Source: Antitrichia curtipendula
Lineage: Eukaryota; Streptophyta; Bryopsida; Hypnales; Leucodontaceae
Direction: 5' to 3'
DNA: 64,000 nucleotides
NCBI GenBank assembly: GCA_951230915.1
Contig: OX579634.1
Coordinates: 49,675,570 to 49,739,569 of the forward strand
The position numbers and the translations under genes are program-made. Within the stretch, counting starts at the first letter, position 1. Every line of letters begins with the position of its first letter. The notes under the pieces are model-generated. The model searched no databases. It was given only the letters and a program-made list of their open reading frames with translations, and was not told where the DNA came from. This document shows positions 24,515-34,842 of the stretch, one piece after another.

Positions 24515-25708
24515 ATGATGTTGGAGCCGATGGTCGAAGAGAGCGAATGGATGCAGTGTACAGCATGCAACCGATGGCGCCTTCTGCCTCCTGGAATGAG
24601 CGCTGACGACTTACCAGAACAATGGTTCAGAAACCTCTACTGTGCAACCATTCTTCGAGAGTCGACTATTCCCTAATTTATTGTGGTGTTGGACGTTGGC
24701 GTGAGAATCATGCTTGTTGCCCGGGAAGACTAGATAAGATTCTGAGTTTCGTTGCATGCACTCCGCAAGGGCCTATATTTGCCTGACAGAGTGAAGTCTT
24801 GCTATAGGTTTTGTCACGCGGAGCCTTTTAACAGAAACTGCGACGTTGCTGAAGTCGCTGAAACTCTTCCCGATTCTGTCATTGCCGTTCCTAATAAGTC
24901 TTCGGCAGCATACACAGGTAATTCAGCACAAATCTAATCTTCCTTGCCACTTTTATTGAGTACTGTATCACCTTCGGTACACCAACTGGAACTGCACTCT
25001 TTGCTTTCCCTATTGTCTGTACATAGGGTGAGACTTAACCCCTGTTCATGGTCCCACTTCAAAGCCCGCTGGACAGTGAGTATGGACGGGATTCTAATCG
25101 GTATCCGTGCACCAATTCTTGGTACATGAACTGATCGCCTTATATTTGTGACTGATTTAAAAGTGATTACTTCATTTTTTTCCTGAGGTTGTCGAATTTT
25201 TTTTACAGATTATGAAATAGGAGAAGAATTAATTTGCACTTCAGAGTCGAGCTTCGAAAAATCAGTTCCCAAAAGAAAAAGAACCGCGGTTATCAGAAAC
25301 CGGCGTGAATTCAGAGTCTCTTTCATGCAGATCGCACACCAAGGCCCAGTGGACAATGGTAGGACATTTTCCCCAAAGAAAACTAAGTTCCTTCAAAGGA
25401 GCATTGAGAGCTTCTTCCCAAAGAAAACCGTGTTGATTCGAAAGAGTATCAAGGATAAATTTCTAAAGAAAAGCAAGCTCTTTCAAATGAGTATGAAGGA
25501 TTACTTTCCGCAGAATGCCAAGTTCGTTCAAAAGAGAATCAAGGATTTCTTCCCAAGAATTAAGTACTTCGAAGTCATGGAGAATCTGAGACAAAGTAGA
25601 GTGAACTGCGTCAACAGAGATGCCACGGTGGGAAATTCCAGGACAGTAATTATGAATATCACAGCAGGATTTCGTAGACCTCGTGGAAGACCAAGGAAGC
25701 TCAGATGA
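24515..25708 (+). CDS. CW zinc-finger protein with a four-unit PIP-box array and AT-hook
   Basis: Three exons, 24515-24624, 24808-24917 and 25209-25708, give 239 residues. The first junction rebuilds the W-F-C of a CW domain: W12, C15, C18, W21, W37, C39 and C48 match the zinc ligands and aromatic residues of CW fingers, which usually read histone H3 Lys4 methylation. A basic PKRKRT (94-99) looks like a nuclear signal. Residues 134-193 hold four exact 15-residue repeats carrying QRSIESFF (136), RKSIKDKF (151, degenerate), QMSMKDYF (166) and QKRIKDFF (181). Three fit the PCNA-binding consensus QxxhxxFF (h, small hydrophobic). An AT-hook, RPRGRPRKL, is at 230-238. I know no described protein with this combination. 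The inferred role is a chromatin or replication adaptor. The first donor (TG|gttcag) is weak; upstream in-frame stops support the ATG chosen. Confidence 0.82.
25388..25567 (+). repeat. Four 45-bp in-frame repeats encoding PIP-like motifs
   Basis: Four consecutive 45-nt units encode residues 134-193 of the CW protein. Spacing is exact, while third positions and non-motif residues have diverged. The Q/R-xx-I/M-xx-[FYK]-F core is the best conserved part. Confidence 0.85.
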
Positions 25709-25866
25709 GTTTCAGAGCAGGGAGGAGATTTGAGATTCATGGGATTCAAGGTAATTTTGATTTGGAATAGTGATAACGTTATGGAAATCATGCTCTCGCT
25801 GTGGCTGCGGATGTGTTGAATATTGGAAGTTCTAAACGAACAATGTGAGCATTTTCTCTCATTATT

Positions 25867-26202
25867 CTATATGAGAATAGTGTAGGTAGTTGTGGGATTC
25901 TTCCAATTCTGTCCATAGCCTCGATGACAATACCAAGGAGCACTAACATCGACCTTGGTACCAGGGACATTGATGAGGGATGACCTTTTATTCTGTGGAG
26001 TTTGGAGCACAAGTCTAATAGTATTTGACATGTGGACTGAGTCAAACGATTCCATTGCATAAAACACAGTCTCAGAGGCGTCCCCCATCAGAGTTGAAGG
26101 AGGTATATGCACAGGATTCACTGTTGTAAAGAAGACGACAACACTTTGGACCGGAGCAGCGCTTGATTGCACAAATTTATGGTCATAGGTGTACATATTC
26201 AT
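25867..26202 (-). other. Unrecognised open frame between convergent genes
   Basis: A 111-codon ATG-initiated minus frame (ATG at 26202) lies between the 3' end of the CW gene and the stop of the DJ-1-like gene (26291). It resembles no family I know and lacks obvious splice partners. It may be chance, or a 3' untranslated region of either neighbour. Confidence 0.15.
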
Positions 26203-26290
26203 GTTGAGCCAGGGAAGCAGCTCCTCCTACATTTCAATATGGTTAAGTGATTGCCCTCGAGTTGCTCAGTACATGATACAATTGATGGAG

Positions 26291-27362
26291 CTAGAGTCGA
26301 ACATCGGGCGATGGTGCGGCAGAGGCGGCGTCCAGCTGCTTCTTCACATCCGGCATCATCTTCTCTACCCACGCGCGAGCAATGGCTACAACGTCGGGGC
26401 TGGCTTTGGCAATAGATCCGCAGTTGAAGGGAGGCTGGGGATCGTACTCCATCATCAACTGCACCACCTTCGCAGTGGTTTCATCGGAGAGTAGGGCAGC
26501 TAGTTTCAAACCCATGTCAATTCCTGCCGACACTCCTGCCGCTGTGATAATCTTACCCTGCAATCCATCAATGTATTAGCATTTTCATCGATCTATCAAT
26601 ATAAGATTATTTGCCCCAGTGACAGCATAAGATTAACATGCTTTGCATTCTATTGTGGCATGGACCAAATTCGTCAGCGTACCGATTGTACAACTCGAGA
26701 GCTGACGGGGATGGCACCGAAGTTGGACAGCAAGTTTAGGATCATCCAGTGCGTGGTTGCTTCTTTTCCTTGCAGAATACCTGCGGCGCCCAAGAGCATG
26801 GATCCCGAACACACCGAGGTTGTGTACAAGCTTGTCTCATGCGCCTTCAAGCATCCAAACAAGGTACACCGATCAGTCGCGGATCTTTTAGGCAATAAAT
26901 TCAGGAATATATAGGAAGCATATATGGAATGGCGTCAGGGAACAGCAGCAAGATGAAGCTTGGCGCATGAAAAGCTCGTACCTTGCGAATCCAATCGAGG
27001 ATGGTCTTGTCAGCCATAAGAGCGTTGGTGCCATCACCTCCGGGCATGACAATAATGTCGGGGCTGGGCACTTCGTCGAAAGTGGCGGTGGCCTGGATAG
27101 AGAGCATGCCCCCGTCTGCGGTGAAAAGGCCCTTTCTATGGCTTACAAACACCACCTTCACATTCGGAAGGGCGTGCAGTGGCTCGTATGGCCCTACGAA
27201 GTCGAGTGCTGTCACATTGTCGAAAATAGGGATGGCCACCTGCAAAATGCGTGGGGAGCCCGCTGCCTCCATTTTGTCGGTGAAGTAAGCACTTCTGTTT
27301 GGGGATCGAGTACCTGCTGAGAGCGAATGTACTAGATCAGAAACACAAGAACACGAATCCAT
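26291..27362 (-). CDS. DJ-1/PfpI family protein, isocyanide-hydratase-like
   Basis: Three exons (minus), 27362-26982, 26844-26683 and 26557-26291, join in phase 0 and give 269 residues. The fold signatures are LDFVGPYE (53-60), MPGGDG (106-111) and the nucleophile-elbow Cys in SVCSGS (Cys139). The order GAAGILQGKEATTHW, RVVQSGKIITAAG, VSAGID and YDPQPPF follows the bacterial branch that includes isonitrile (cyclohexyl-isocyanide) hydratase, more than the DJ-1/YajL branch. That enzyme hydrates isonitriles to N-formamides using the Cys; the substrate here is not known. The first 30 residues are extra and translation could start at Met31 (27272). Introns show it is a resident nuclear gene. The family call is firm, the substrate class tentative. 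Confidence 0.9.
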
Positions 27363-28120
27363 CGTGAAAGAAAATAAGAAATTCTAATGTCAGAAAAAAC
27401 ACAATAGCACGACATATTTTCATTTACAGGCAATCGGATGCAGGATTGCCAAGCAGAAGGTAAACGCTGCAATGGGGTTGCAAAGCAAGTGACTGTCTAA
27501 TGCCGGGCAGGTATTGTATCATTCAAACATTAACTAAAGGACACATGTAAGTAGAATGTAATAAATCACCGACAAGGACCTAGCAGCATAAATTTATCCA
27601 CAATCAGCTCGTGCGCAAACGTCACAGACTCAAAGACAGGAGGGAGCCATGGCTGGCTCAGAATGTGCACCTTGTGCGTAGAGGAATGTGCAAGTGCAAA
27701 TGAGAATTCACTGATGAATTCCTTGTCACAATCGTTTAAATATTGGCAAGGTGGGAGATTGGCTTGGGCAGCAAGCGTCCTCAAGAAACCAAATTTGAGT
27801 TGCTAGTACAACTCGACGTACAATGATCAAACTTGCGCTCCAAGGCAGAGTCAAAGACTAATGGATACAGTGCTCCTGTTCAGATATTCAGTGTAGATAG
27901 ACTGGGCAAAATTGCAATGAAGACGTGAAGATCAGATCCAATGCGCAGGAGTGGAATCGATGATCTCATTCTGCCTTTGCAATCGTCGATGAACAACAGG
28001 TACTCGTCCTGGGTGAGAGTAAAGGTTCATGACCCGGCAGTCTGCCCGGCAGTCTGCCCGGCAGTCTGCCCGGCAAAACAGCCTGGCAAAAATATTTCCA
28101 CCTTCTGACAATATCTAAGG
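27363..28120. other. 5' flank of the DJ-1-like gene with a 12-bp minisatellite
   Basis: Moderate GC content; no further gene recognised. Four near-identical copies of GCCCGGCAGTCT (last one degenerate) lie at about 28033-28080. Confidence 0.45.
28033..28080. repeat. 12-bp minisatellite
   Basis: The unit GCCCGGCAGTCT is repeated about four times, the first and last units being variants. Confidence 0.9.
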
Positions 28121-28127
28121 GAGGCAA

Positions 28128-28675
28128 CCCCAAAATGACCCTAGACTTTCCTGAGCTTCTAGGAATTTGCTCTAAATTGAACAAAAAGCCAACATTTTGA
28201 TAAGTTATATCAATTCTTTTTGAATTGTAACCATACAAAATCAAATTAGACATGTTAGAGATCACATTAGAAAAGAAAACACAACAATATCTCTTATGGA
28301 TTGAAAGATTATAATGTTTGAACATGAGGGTGTTAAAATTGTAAAAGTGATTTGAAATCTTTCAATCCTCTTCTTACATGTCAAATCTAAAAATTTGGTC
28401 ACCAAAAAAATATGAGGTTAAAGGGCCTAACATGCATAACCCCAATCAATTTATGACTTCTCAAAATCTACTCTCCCTTTTTTTTAAATGAATTTCTAAT
28501 GTGATTTTTTTCTCAAAGATCTAGTGTATTTGAGGCTCATTCCCAAGAGCCCTCAACACTACAAAAAGTCAAAATTGCAATAGACACCCATACCCAAAAT
28601 CTTGATTAGAAAAATCATATCAATCATTTTCAAAATCAGATTTTTGAAGCTAAAACTAAATTTCTCAAATAACAT

Positions 28676-28712
<37 letters not shown>

Positions 28713-28802
28713 ATAAGCTACTAAAAATAGTAATTTGGTAAGATTTTTTTTAACTTCAAAAATTGGTCGAGAACACATTCTGTCCTCAGGGTCATTTTGG
28801 GG
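28128..28802 (+). mobile_element. TTAA-type MITE, family A copy 2
   Basis: A 675-bp element aligns end to end with 10037-10680. It starts CCCCAAAATGACCCT and ends with its inverted repeat AGGGTCATTTTGGGG before TTAA (28803-28806). The left flank is GCAA, so the target duplication is mutated or lost there. Copy-specific AT and GT microsatellites sit at about 28677-28712. Confidence 0.8.
28677..28712. repeat. (AT)n(GT)n microsatellite
   Basis: Compound dinucleotide tract inside family A copy 2; absent from copy 1. Confidence 0.9.
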
Positions 28803-28813
28803 TTAACCCTTAA

Positions 28814-29391
28814 TCCCTAAACGAAACGAACGCTCCAACGTCCATTTTCTAGACAATGAACAGATTCAACCTCTTGTTTCTGTCTCATTCTTGCTTAGAT
28901 GAAAGTCATCCTAATTTTTGGTGAGACTTTATCAAGTTGTTATCCTATCTATTGATTGGATTTAGTGTAATTAGAATACATATATTTGTTTAAATTACAA
29001 ATGTGGAAGTATGTCAAGTGGTCAACTTGCATTGACTCTAGTTCAAACCTAGATGTGCAAAAATGAGGTCAAAGATACAAAGGTCACAAAAAATTCAAAA
29101 AATCACCATATCAAGAGAACCTCATTTCAAATCCATTCCAACAAGTTTTACTCAAAAAATGATAATATTTTGCTTGTAAGTGAATTTAGAAGGAATTTTG
29201 AAATTTTTGTTTCAAAATTTATAGAAAAATCTTGGTGATAGCATTAGTGGATCTAACCGTATGGATAGAATTTAAAAATCAAAATCTACACCTTTCATTT
29301 GTATACCAATTCCAAAATATTCTTCCAAATCGTACTTTATAATGGTTTTTCCCAAATTGTCAATTCCGGAGATGAATCCAAATGTTTAGGG
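28814..29391 (+). mobile_element. TTAA-type MITE, family B copy
   Basis: A 578-bp element lies between TTAA (28810-28813) and TTAA (29392-29395), with ends TCCCTAAACG and ATGTTTAGGG. It is the reverse complement of 12829-13394 in its interior. Only seven bases separate its left TTAA-proximal boundary from the TTAA closing the family A copy. Confidence 0.7.
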
Positions 29392-29395
29392 TTAA

Positions 29396-29560
29396 ACGTC
29401 TATAAAGAATCTTCACTTGTAGGACAGAAGTGCAACTATTCATCCTCAGTATTAGGGGTGAAAAGGGGAGATCTTCTAGAGTACTTTGACTTTCAATGAG
29501 TATATTTGGCTTATTCAAAGTAGATGTTGTCACATGGTATTGAAATACATGATTTCCACA
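29396..29560 (-). repeat. Family E repeat, inverted unit
   Basis: Read on the minus strand it carries the family E words CCCCTTTTCAC, GATGAATAGTTGCACTTCTG and GATTCTTTA. The units at 30255-30600, 44080-44270 and 44600-44830 run in the opposite direction. Confidence 0.55.
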
Positions 29561-29655
29561 ACCACCAGTCCGTCCTTCAAGGATTAACCCTGGAAGGACT
29601 TTGGGGTCCCTCTGCAAATCATCATTTCTAAAACCATGGGAATAATTGGTATTAA

Positions 29656-30229
29656 CCCTAAAGCCCCGTTTGCTCCCTCGGAGGACAATTTGGGTCCGGG
29701 TAGGTTCCTATTGTCTCAATTTGAAGTGAATTTTTTTGAGATTTTTTGAGGTTGTGTAGCTTTGCAAGAGCTTTGTGGATATATAATTTTTGTTTCAATC
29801 GGATGCCGGGATGAAAAATTTATGGCACAATGAGCTAGAAATGGAGATTGGCGGGCAGCCCCCCCAAAACTACAAAAAGTCAGAATATATTTTTTTGAAT
29901 TTTTTGCCTAAAATATTATGTTTTTACCTATATGTGAAGCTTTGATTCATTCTTTTTGGACTAGAGATGAGAGAGTTATGGACAATCTTAGTTTTTTGGG
30001 CAATTTAAGCATCTTCTTGAAAAAAAACTTTTTGTTCAACTTTGAATGCTAATATCTTCCAATCCATATGGTGAAATTTGATGAAATTCTTACTACATGA
30101 TCTCAGACAAGTTAAGTACAAGATCCTATAGTTAAATTTTTATAAAAAAATTGGTTTCCTTAAGTGAATACAACAAAAGTGGTAGTTTTGAGTGGTTTTT
30201 GGCAAAAAACACCCTTGGGACTTTAGGGG
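29656..30229 (+). mobile_element. TTAA-type MITE, family C short copy
   Basis: A 574-bp element lies between TTAA (29652-29655) and TTAA (30230-30233), with ends CCCTAAAGCCCCG and (reverse complement) CCCCTAAAGTCCCAAGG. Its two flanks together resemble the uninterrupted family E unit near 30439-30482 (ATTGGCCTAAGAAACAG), which looks like the empty target site. Confidence 0.8.
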
Positions 30230-30254
30230 TTAAGAAAAACTAAATAATTCATTT

Positions 30255-30605
30255 GAAGTCAAAATATTGTTGAAGATCTCTACTTTCTAAAACTAATTCT
30301 AAAGATGAATAGTTGTATTTCTGTCCTACACAGGAGAATGCCTTGTCATTCATCAGACACTAAATGTCCACGGCATCCTTTCTTGGGTTAAAGGATAAAG
30401 GGATAACCTTGAAAATCATCCCTTCTCATTACCATGTGAATCATTGGCCTAAGAAACAGCAAAAGCACTCATTAGAAGTCAAAGAACTATGGAAGACCTT
30501 CCCTTTTCACAACAAAATTCCAAAGATGAGTAGTTGCACTTCTATCTTACTAGGTTGATTCTCTGTCATCCATCAATGCCAAATGTCTTCCTCGATGTTT
30601 AAGGG
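30255..30605 (+). repeat. Family E repeat units
   Basis: Two adjacent diverged units contain AGTTGCACTTCTATCTTAC-like, CATTACCATGTGAATCATTGG-like and GAAGACCTTCCCTTTTCAC-like words. The block ends TTTAAGGG-TTAA at 30606-30609. Confidence 0.6.
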
Positions 30606-30609
30606 TTAA

Positions 30610-32993
30610 GCATTTACATGCATCTACAGGCGAGGCAGGTTTCTTTAGTAGAGAATTTTTTCTATGTGCAAAAATAGAGTTTGAAAGTTTTGCATAATTT
30701 TTCAGATTTTTTTTCCTCAAAACATAATTACTATGAAATTTTTAGATGAAGATTTTGTTTCTCCCATATTGGTGATATAGACCTTCTTTTTGACCAAGGG
30801 CTATTTGCAATATTGAGAGTCTTGTTAGCCAATCATAATGTACCATAATTAATAACTGTCCATCTCTTCTATACAGAAAGAGAACAACCTACATTCCAAA
30901 ATGGGGCACCAGTCAAGAACATATTGTTTTTTATAGTCATATCTTCTTCATTGCAAGCCCATTCTTCAGAGAATGGGAATGGGGATGTTGTGGCTTCCCA
31001 TTGGCTTTACAATAGGAAAATATACTTCTACAAAGAAATCTTCTCCACATCCATTATTCTACTCTAGAGGTGAATAATGGTCATGAAGAAGATTTTGTTG
31101 AAGAAGAAGATTTTGCTTCGGAGCTCACGTTCATTTTACTTGCTGCGTTTCCTTTTTTTGTGTTGAAGCCTATTTTTTGCGCTTTATCAAGCGTTGCACA
31201 CAACTTGTACACCTAAATCTTATGTTTGGCACAGGATACGTATTTTGCACTCTTAAATCTTATTGTGCACTCTCCACTCTCGTTCTTTAGACAATAGAAA
31301 AGGAATGTTACACCTTCTTCACCCATAATTGCTCCACATTGGCTCCTAGTTTCTCTTACTAATTTCTCATTCTCTAAAGAAGTTTGCTTTGTGAATAAGG
31401 TGTGACTACCCCTAATCTAGAATTAGAGCTTAACCATTTACTTTAGAAGTTGGGATCTATTATTTAGTCGGATCATGAATCTCATTTTGCTCTTTGCATC
31501 CTAATGTACTAAAAATTGTACTTGTAAAAATGGAGTTGGGATTCAAAGGTTTGGATTTGGGTTGAAAAGTCACCATTTAATGAATTCAATGAACACCACC
31601 ATGCAACTTCTAAAAATGAAAAAATGGCTTATTTATTATTCTACAATTCAAAGGAATACTTTTGGATTGTCATAGAATCATGTAGGGAATTGAAAAGTCA
31701 CATTAGCATCCAAAAAAGCAAGAATTGTTCCCCCTAAGGCTTACAATGGGAAGCTACATGATTATACTTTGATTACCTATGATGTATCATTTTTTCCCCC
31801 AGTGAAGAGTAGACCAAAAATACATATAGAATACTTAATGATTATCCAGTTTATTTATTTATTTAATTTTTTAAATACTAATTTTTGTGGCCTATATAAG
31901 TTTTGTCTTTTAGCTAGTTTCTACTAGAATCTACTTCAAATGTCCAATTGTCCAATTTTTTATTTTTGTGTGCCTATTTCGATTAACTTTTGGTGCATTT
32001 TCTAATTCCACATCAATAAAAAATTAATGATATATTTGTCAAATTATTTTGGGATGTAGACAGTGGATTCTAAAAGCCACCAAAGAAGCATTTGAATATG
32101 ATCAATATAAAGAAAATTGCATCTAATTGTGACATATACTTCAAACCAACCCATATACATTCTTGCCTAAAATTTAATTTCTTATCTTCAAAGCCTAGGT
32201 GGATTTTGATAAACCTATTTTCCGAGTCTATTTTTACCTATTTTAAAAATTATTTTAAATTTTTATTCAAATAATGTCTAAAATATGCATGAAGAGAATT
32301 TGGAATGTCTTTGATTTCCAACAAGATCCAAACAAACTTAGATATTTTACAAATAGAAAACACAATCAAATTTTTGTTCACATGATAAGATAAAGTTATT
32401 TTTGTGTTATATATTTTAAGCAAATGGAAAATATTTTTATTTTATTTTAATATGTATGGAGTAATTCTTTAACCTCCTATCAATATATATTTAATTCTAT
32501 GTATATGAATTGTTTCAAAATTTTTAGCCAATTTGAAATTGATGTGATTTTTATTAACCCTTATGGTTTAACTTCAAAATTTACATAATTTCAAATCTTT
32601 ACAAATATATCTTGAACTTTTTATGACTTACAATAGAGTGATTTCATTTGTACAGTGACAAATATAAAAATAAAACTTTTATTCACTACTAAGTGTGGAA
32701 ATATGAAACTATTAAGTGGAGAATATTATAGATTGATTACATGTTCATAGGTATTGTTTTCTAAGCTATCTACATTATAATTATAATAACTTTAAGATTG
32801 AAGTATCAAGAAATGTTATTTCCTTAATGTAGTCATACAATGCTTATGAAGTTACCTATATGTCCAAAAATGTCTTTGCATAATGTCTTCAACTATATAT
32901 ACATCAAGCAACATGAAATTCATGTAAAGTAATAGAGCCTAAATTTAGTAAAAGGTTCTAAATCTTTTCAGTTTTTGTTTTGATTAACCGCTA
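30610..32993. other. Gene-free AT-rich stretch
   Basis: No gene, RNA or bounded mobile element recognised. Confidence 0.5.
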
Positions 32994-33500
32994 AATGCTT
33001 TAGACTATATTTTCACCCAAAATGCTCTAAAGTTGTTGTTTCTAGTACAAGTACCAAATTTTAGATGTACCCATAGGATCTTGTATTATACTAGTTTGAG
33101 AAGATGTGAAAAAAAATTCAGAAATTTCCACCATGTAGATGGTAAGATATTAGCATTTGAAAAGATAAAAATCCTTTTGGGGGCCCTACAAAAAACTGGG
33201 GCGGCTGCACTTCACAAAGTCACATTTGTATGAAAAATGTCCAAAATTGTGGTGCTTCTTTGGATTAATTATTGAAGGCAAGTTTGCTACATGCTTGAAA
33301 AAATTTAGATCATTTGGAATTGTACAATATATAGGAAAAATATAGTAAGTAGAAAGAATAGAGATTGATTCAAAACATCAAATTGTTAAGAATTTAGTTA
33401 TGGAATTGAAAAATGTCAATTCCAATGGTTTGAATGTTGTAATAAACAATCTACATCTTGTGATTTTATTTTTTTCAAAAAATATTGAAAATTAGGTGAA

Positions 33501-34385
33501 CCCCCAAAGTTCCAAGATCATTTTTCTATCAAAAACAACTCAAAACTACCAGTTTTGCTTTGTTCATCCAAGAAAACAAAAAAACATTTTTTTTTTAATC
33601 TAACCATAGATATTGTACTTCATTTGTATTAGCTCATTTAATAAAAATTCCATAAAGTTCAATTGTGTAGGTTGGAAGATATTAGCATTCAAAGTTGGAA
33701 AAAATTGTTTTTTTGAAATCGGACTACAATTCCAGATGACTTTGACCACCATTTGTGACAAAAAATTGCACTACATATTTTGAATTTAAACTTTTTTGTA
33801 TTGAAGAGTTGAGTTGAAAGACTAGAAAAAATATTTAAAAAAACACAAACTTGATTTTCATTCTTTAAAAAAAATATTAAATATTAAAGAAAAACTAAAT
33901 TGTTAATAGCTCTAAGATGGCATTTAAACACTATAATTCCAATGGTGGGATTTTTTTAGCAAGACAGCTTAACCTTGTCAAACAATTTTTTAATTTATTA
34001 TCAAAATTACATTCAAAAATTAATCTATAAGTTATTTTTTCAAAAAGATGCTTTGATTGCTTCCAAAATAAGATTGTTGAGAACTTTCACACAATAAATC
34101 TAAATGGAATGAATCAAATCTTTCTATATAGATAAAATTACAATACATAAAAAAAATTAAATTAATTTTTTTTTTGTGTGAGGAGGTTTTTGCCCACTAC
34201 ATTGAAAAAATAACCTTTTGTACTACAACCTTTGCTACTGGGCACCGATTGAAATAAAAATGATATTTCTAGAAAGTTAATTTGTTTTTAGAATTCAAAA
34301 AAAATTTCAAAAAATCACAATGAATATTGAGGCTGTACGAGTTTGCCAAAAATCCATTTTGTTCTCTGAGGAGATATTTATGGGG
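33501..34385 (-). mobile_element. Family C MITE nested inside family D copy 2
   Basis: An 885-bp insert has ends CCCCCAAAG and TTATGGGG, flanked by TGAA (33497-33500) and TAAA (34386-34389). The intact family D copy 1 has TTAA at the corresponding place, so both flanks look like once-mutated copies of a TTAA target. Its interior closely matches the intron element at 54445-55324 and, inverted, 5125-6002. Confidence 0.7.
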
Positions 34386-34485
34386 TAAATAAGGTCTTCA
34401 AAGTTTATTTTAAAGTAGGAAATTTATAATTGCTAAACTAAAACTCCTCATAATTTTCATTTCATTAATCAAAATGGAACTTTTC

Positions 34486-34488
<3 letters not shown>

Positions 34489-34564
<76 letters not shown>
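34489..34564. repeat. (AT)n microsatellite
   Basis: About 37 AT units, at the same internal position as the tract in family D copy 1. Confidence 0.95.
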
Positions 34565-34566
<2 letters not shown>

Positions 34567-34842
34567 TGAAAACCTATTTTAAATTTTTATTTAAAAAATA
34601 ATAATTAAAAAAAAAAAATTGAGCTATCCAAGCTACCTACCAATTATTGAAAATTATATATTATACAATAATTTTATAACCATGTAATCAAAAGTTATGA
34701 AAAAATTTGGGCCTTAAAGAAAAAAACTCATTCAATTGTTGTGTGAAAATTTCAAAGGAAAAAAATAATTTTTTTAATTGTAATGAGTTGCCCAAAATTC
34801 CTACATTGCCAAAAAAACGCAGTTTGGTTCTGCTGAGGTTAA

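Larger units (their letters stand above)
32998..34838 (+). mobile_element. TTAA-type MITE, family D copy 2, interrupted by a nested element
   Basis: It lies between TTAA (32994-32997) and TTAA (34839-34842). The left end is CCGCTAAATGC and the right (reverse complement) CCTCAGCAG. The parts 32998-33500 and 34386-34838 correspond to family D copy 1, giving about 950 bp without the insert. An (AT)n tract lies at 34489-34564. Confidence 0.6.

Noticed and set aside
26967..27320. Plus-strand frames of about 100 codons
   Set aside because: Antisense shadows of exon 1 of the DJ-1/PfpI-like gene.
27966..28325. Minus-strand frame with PGRLPGRLPGR
   Set aside because: It is a translation of the 12-bp minisatellite running into a MITE.
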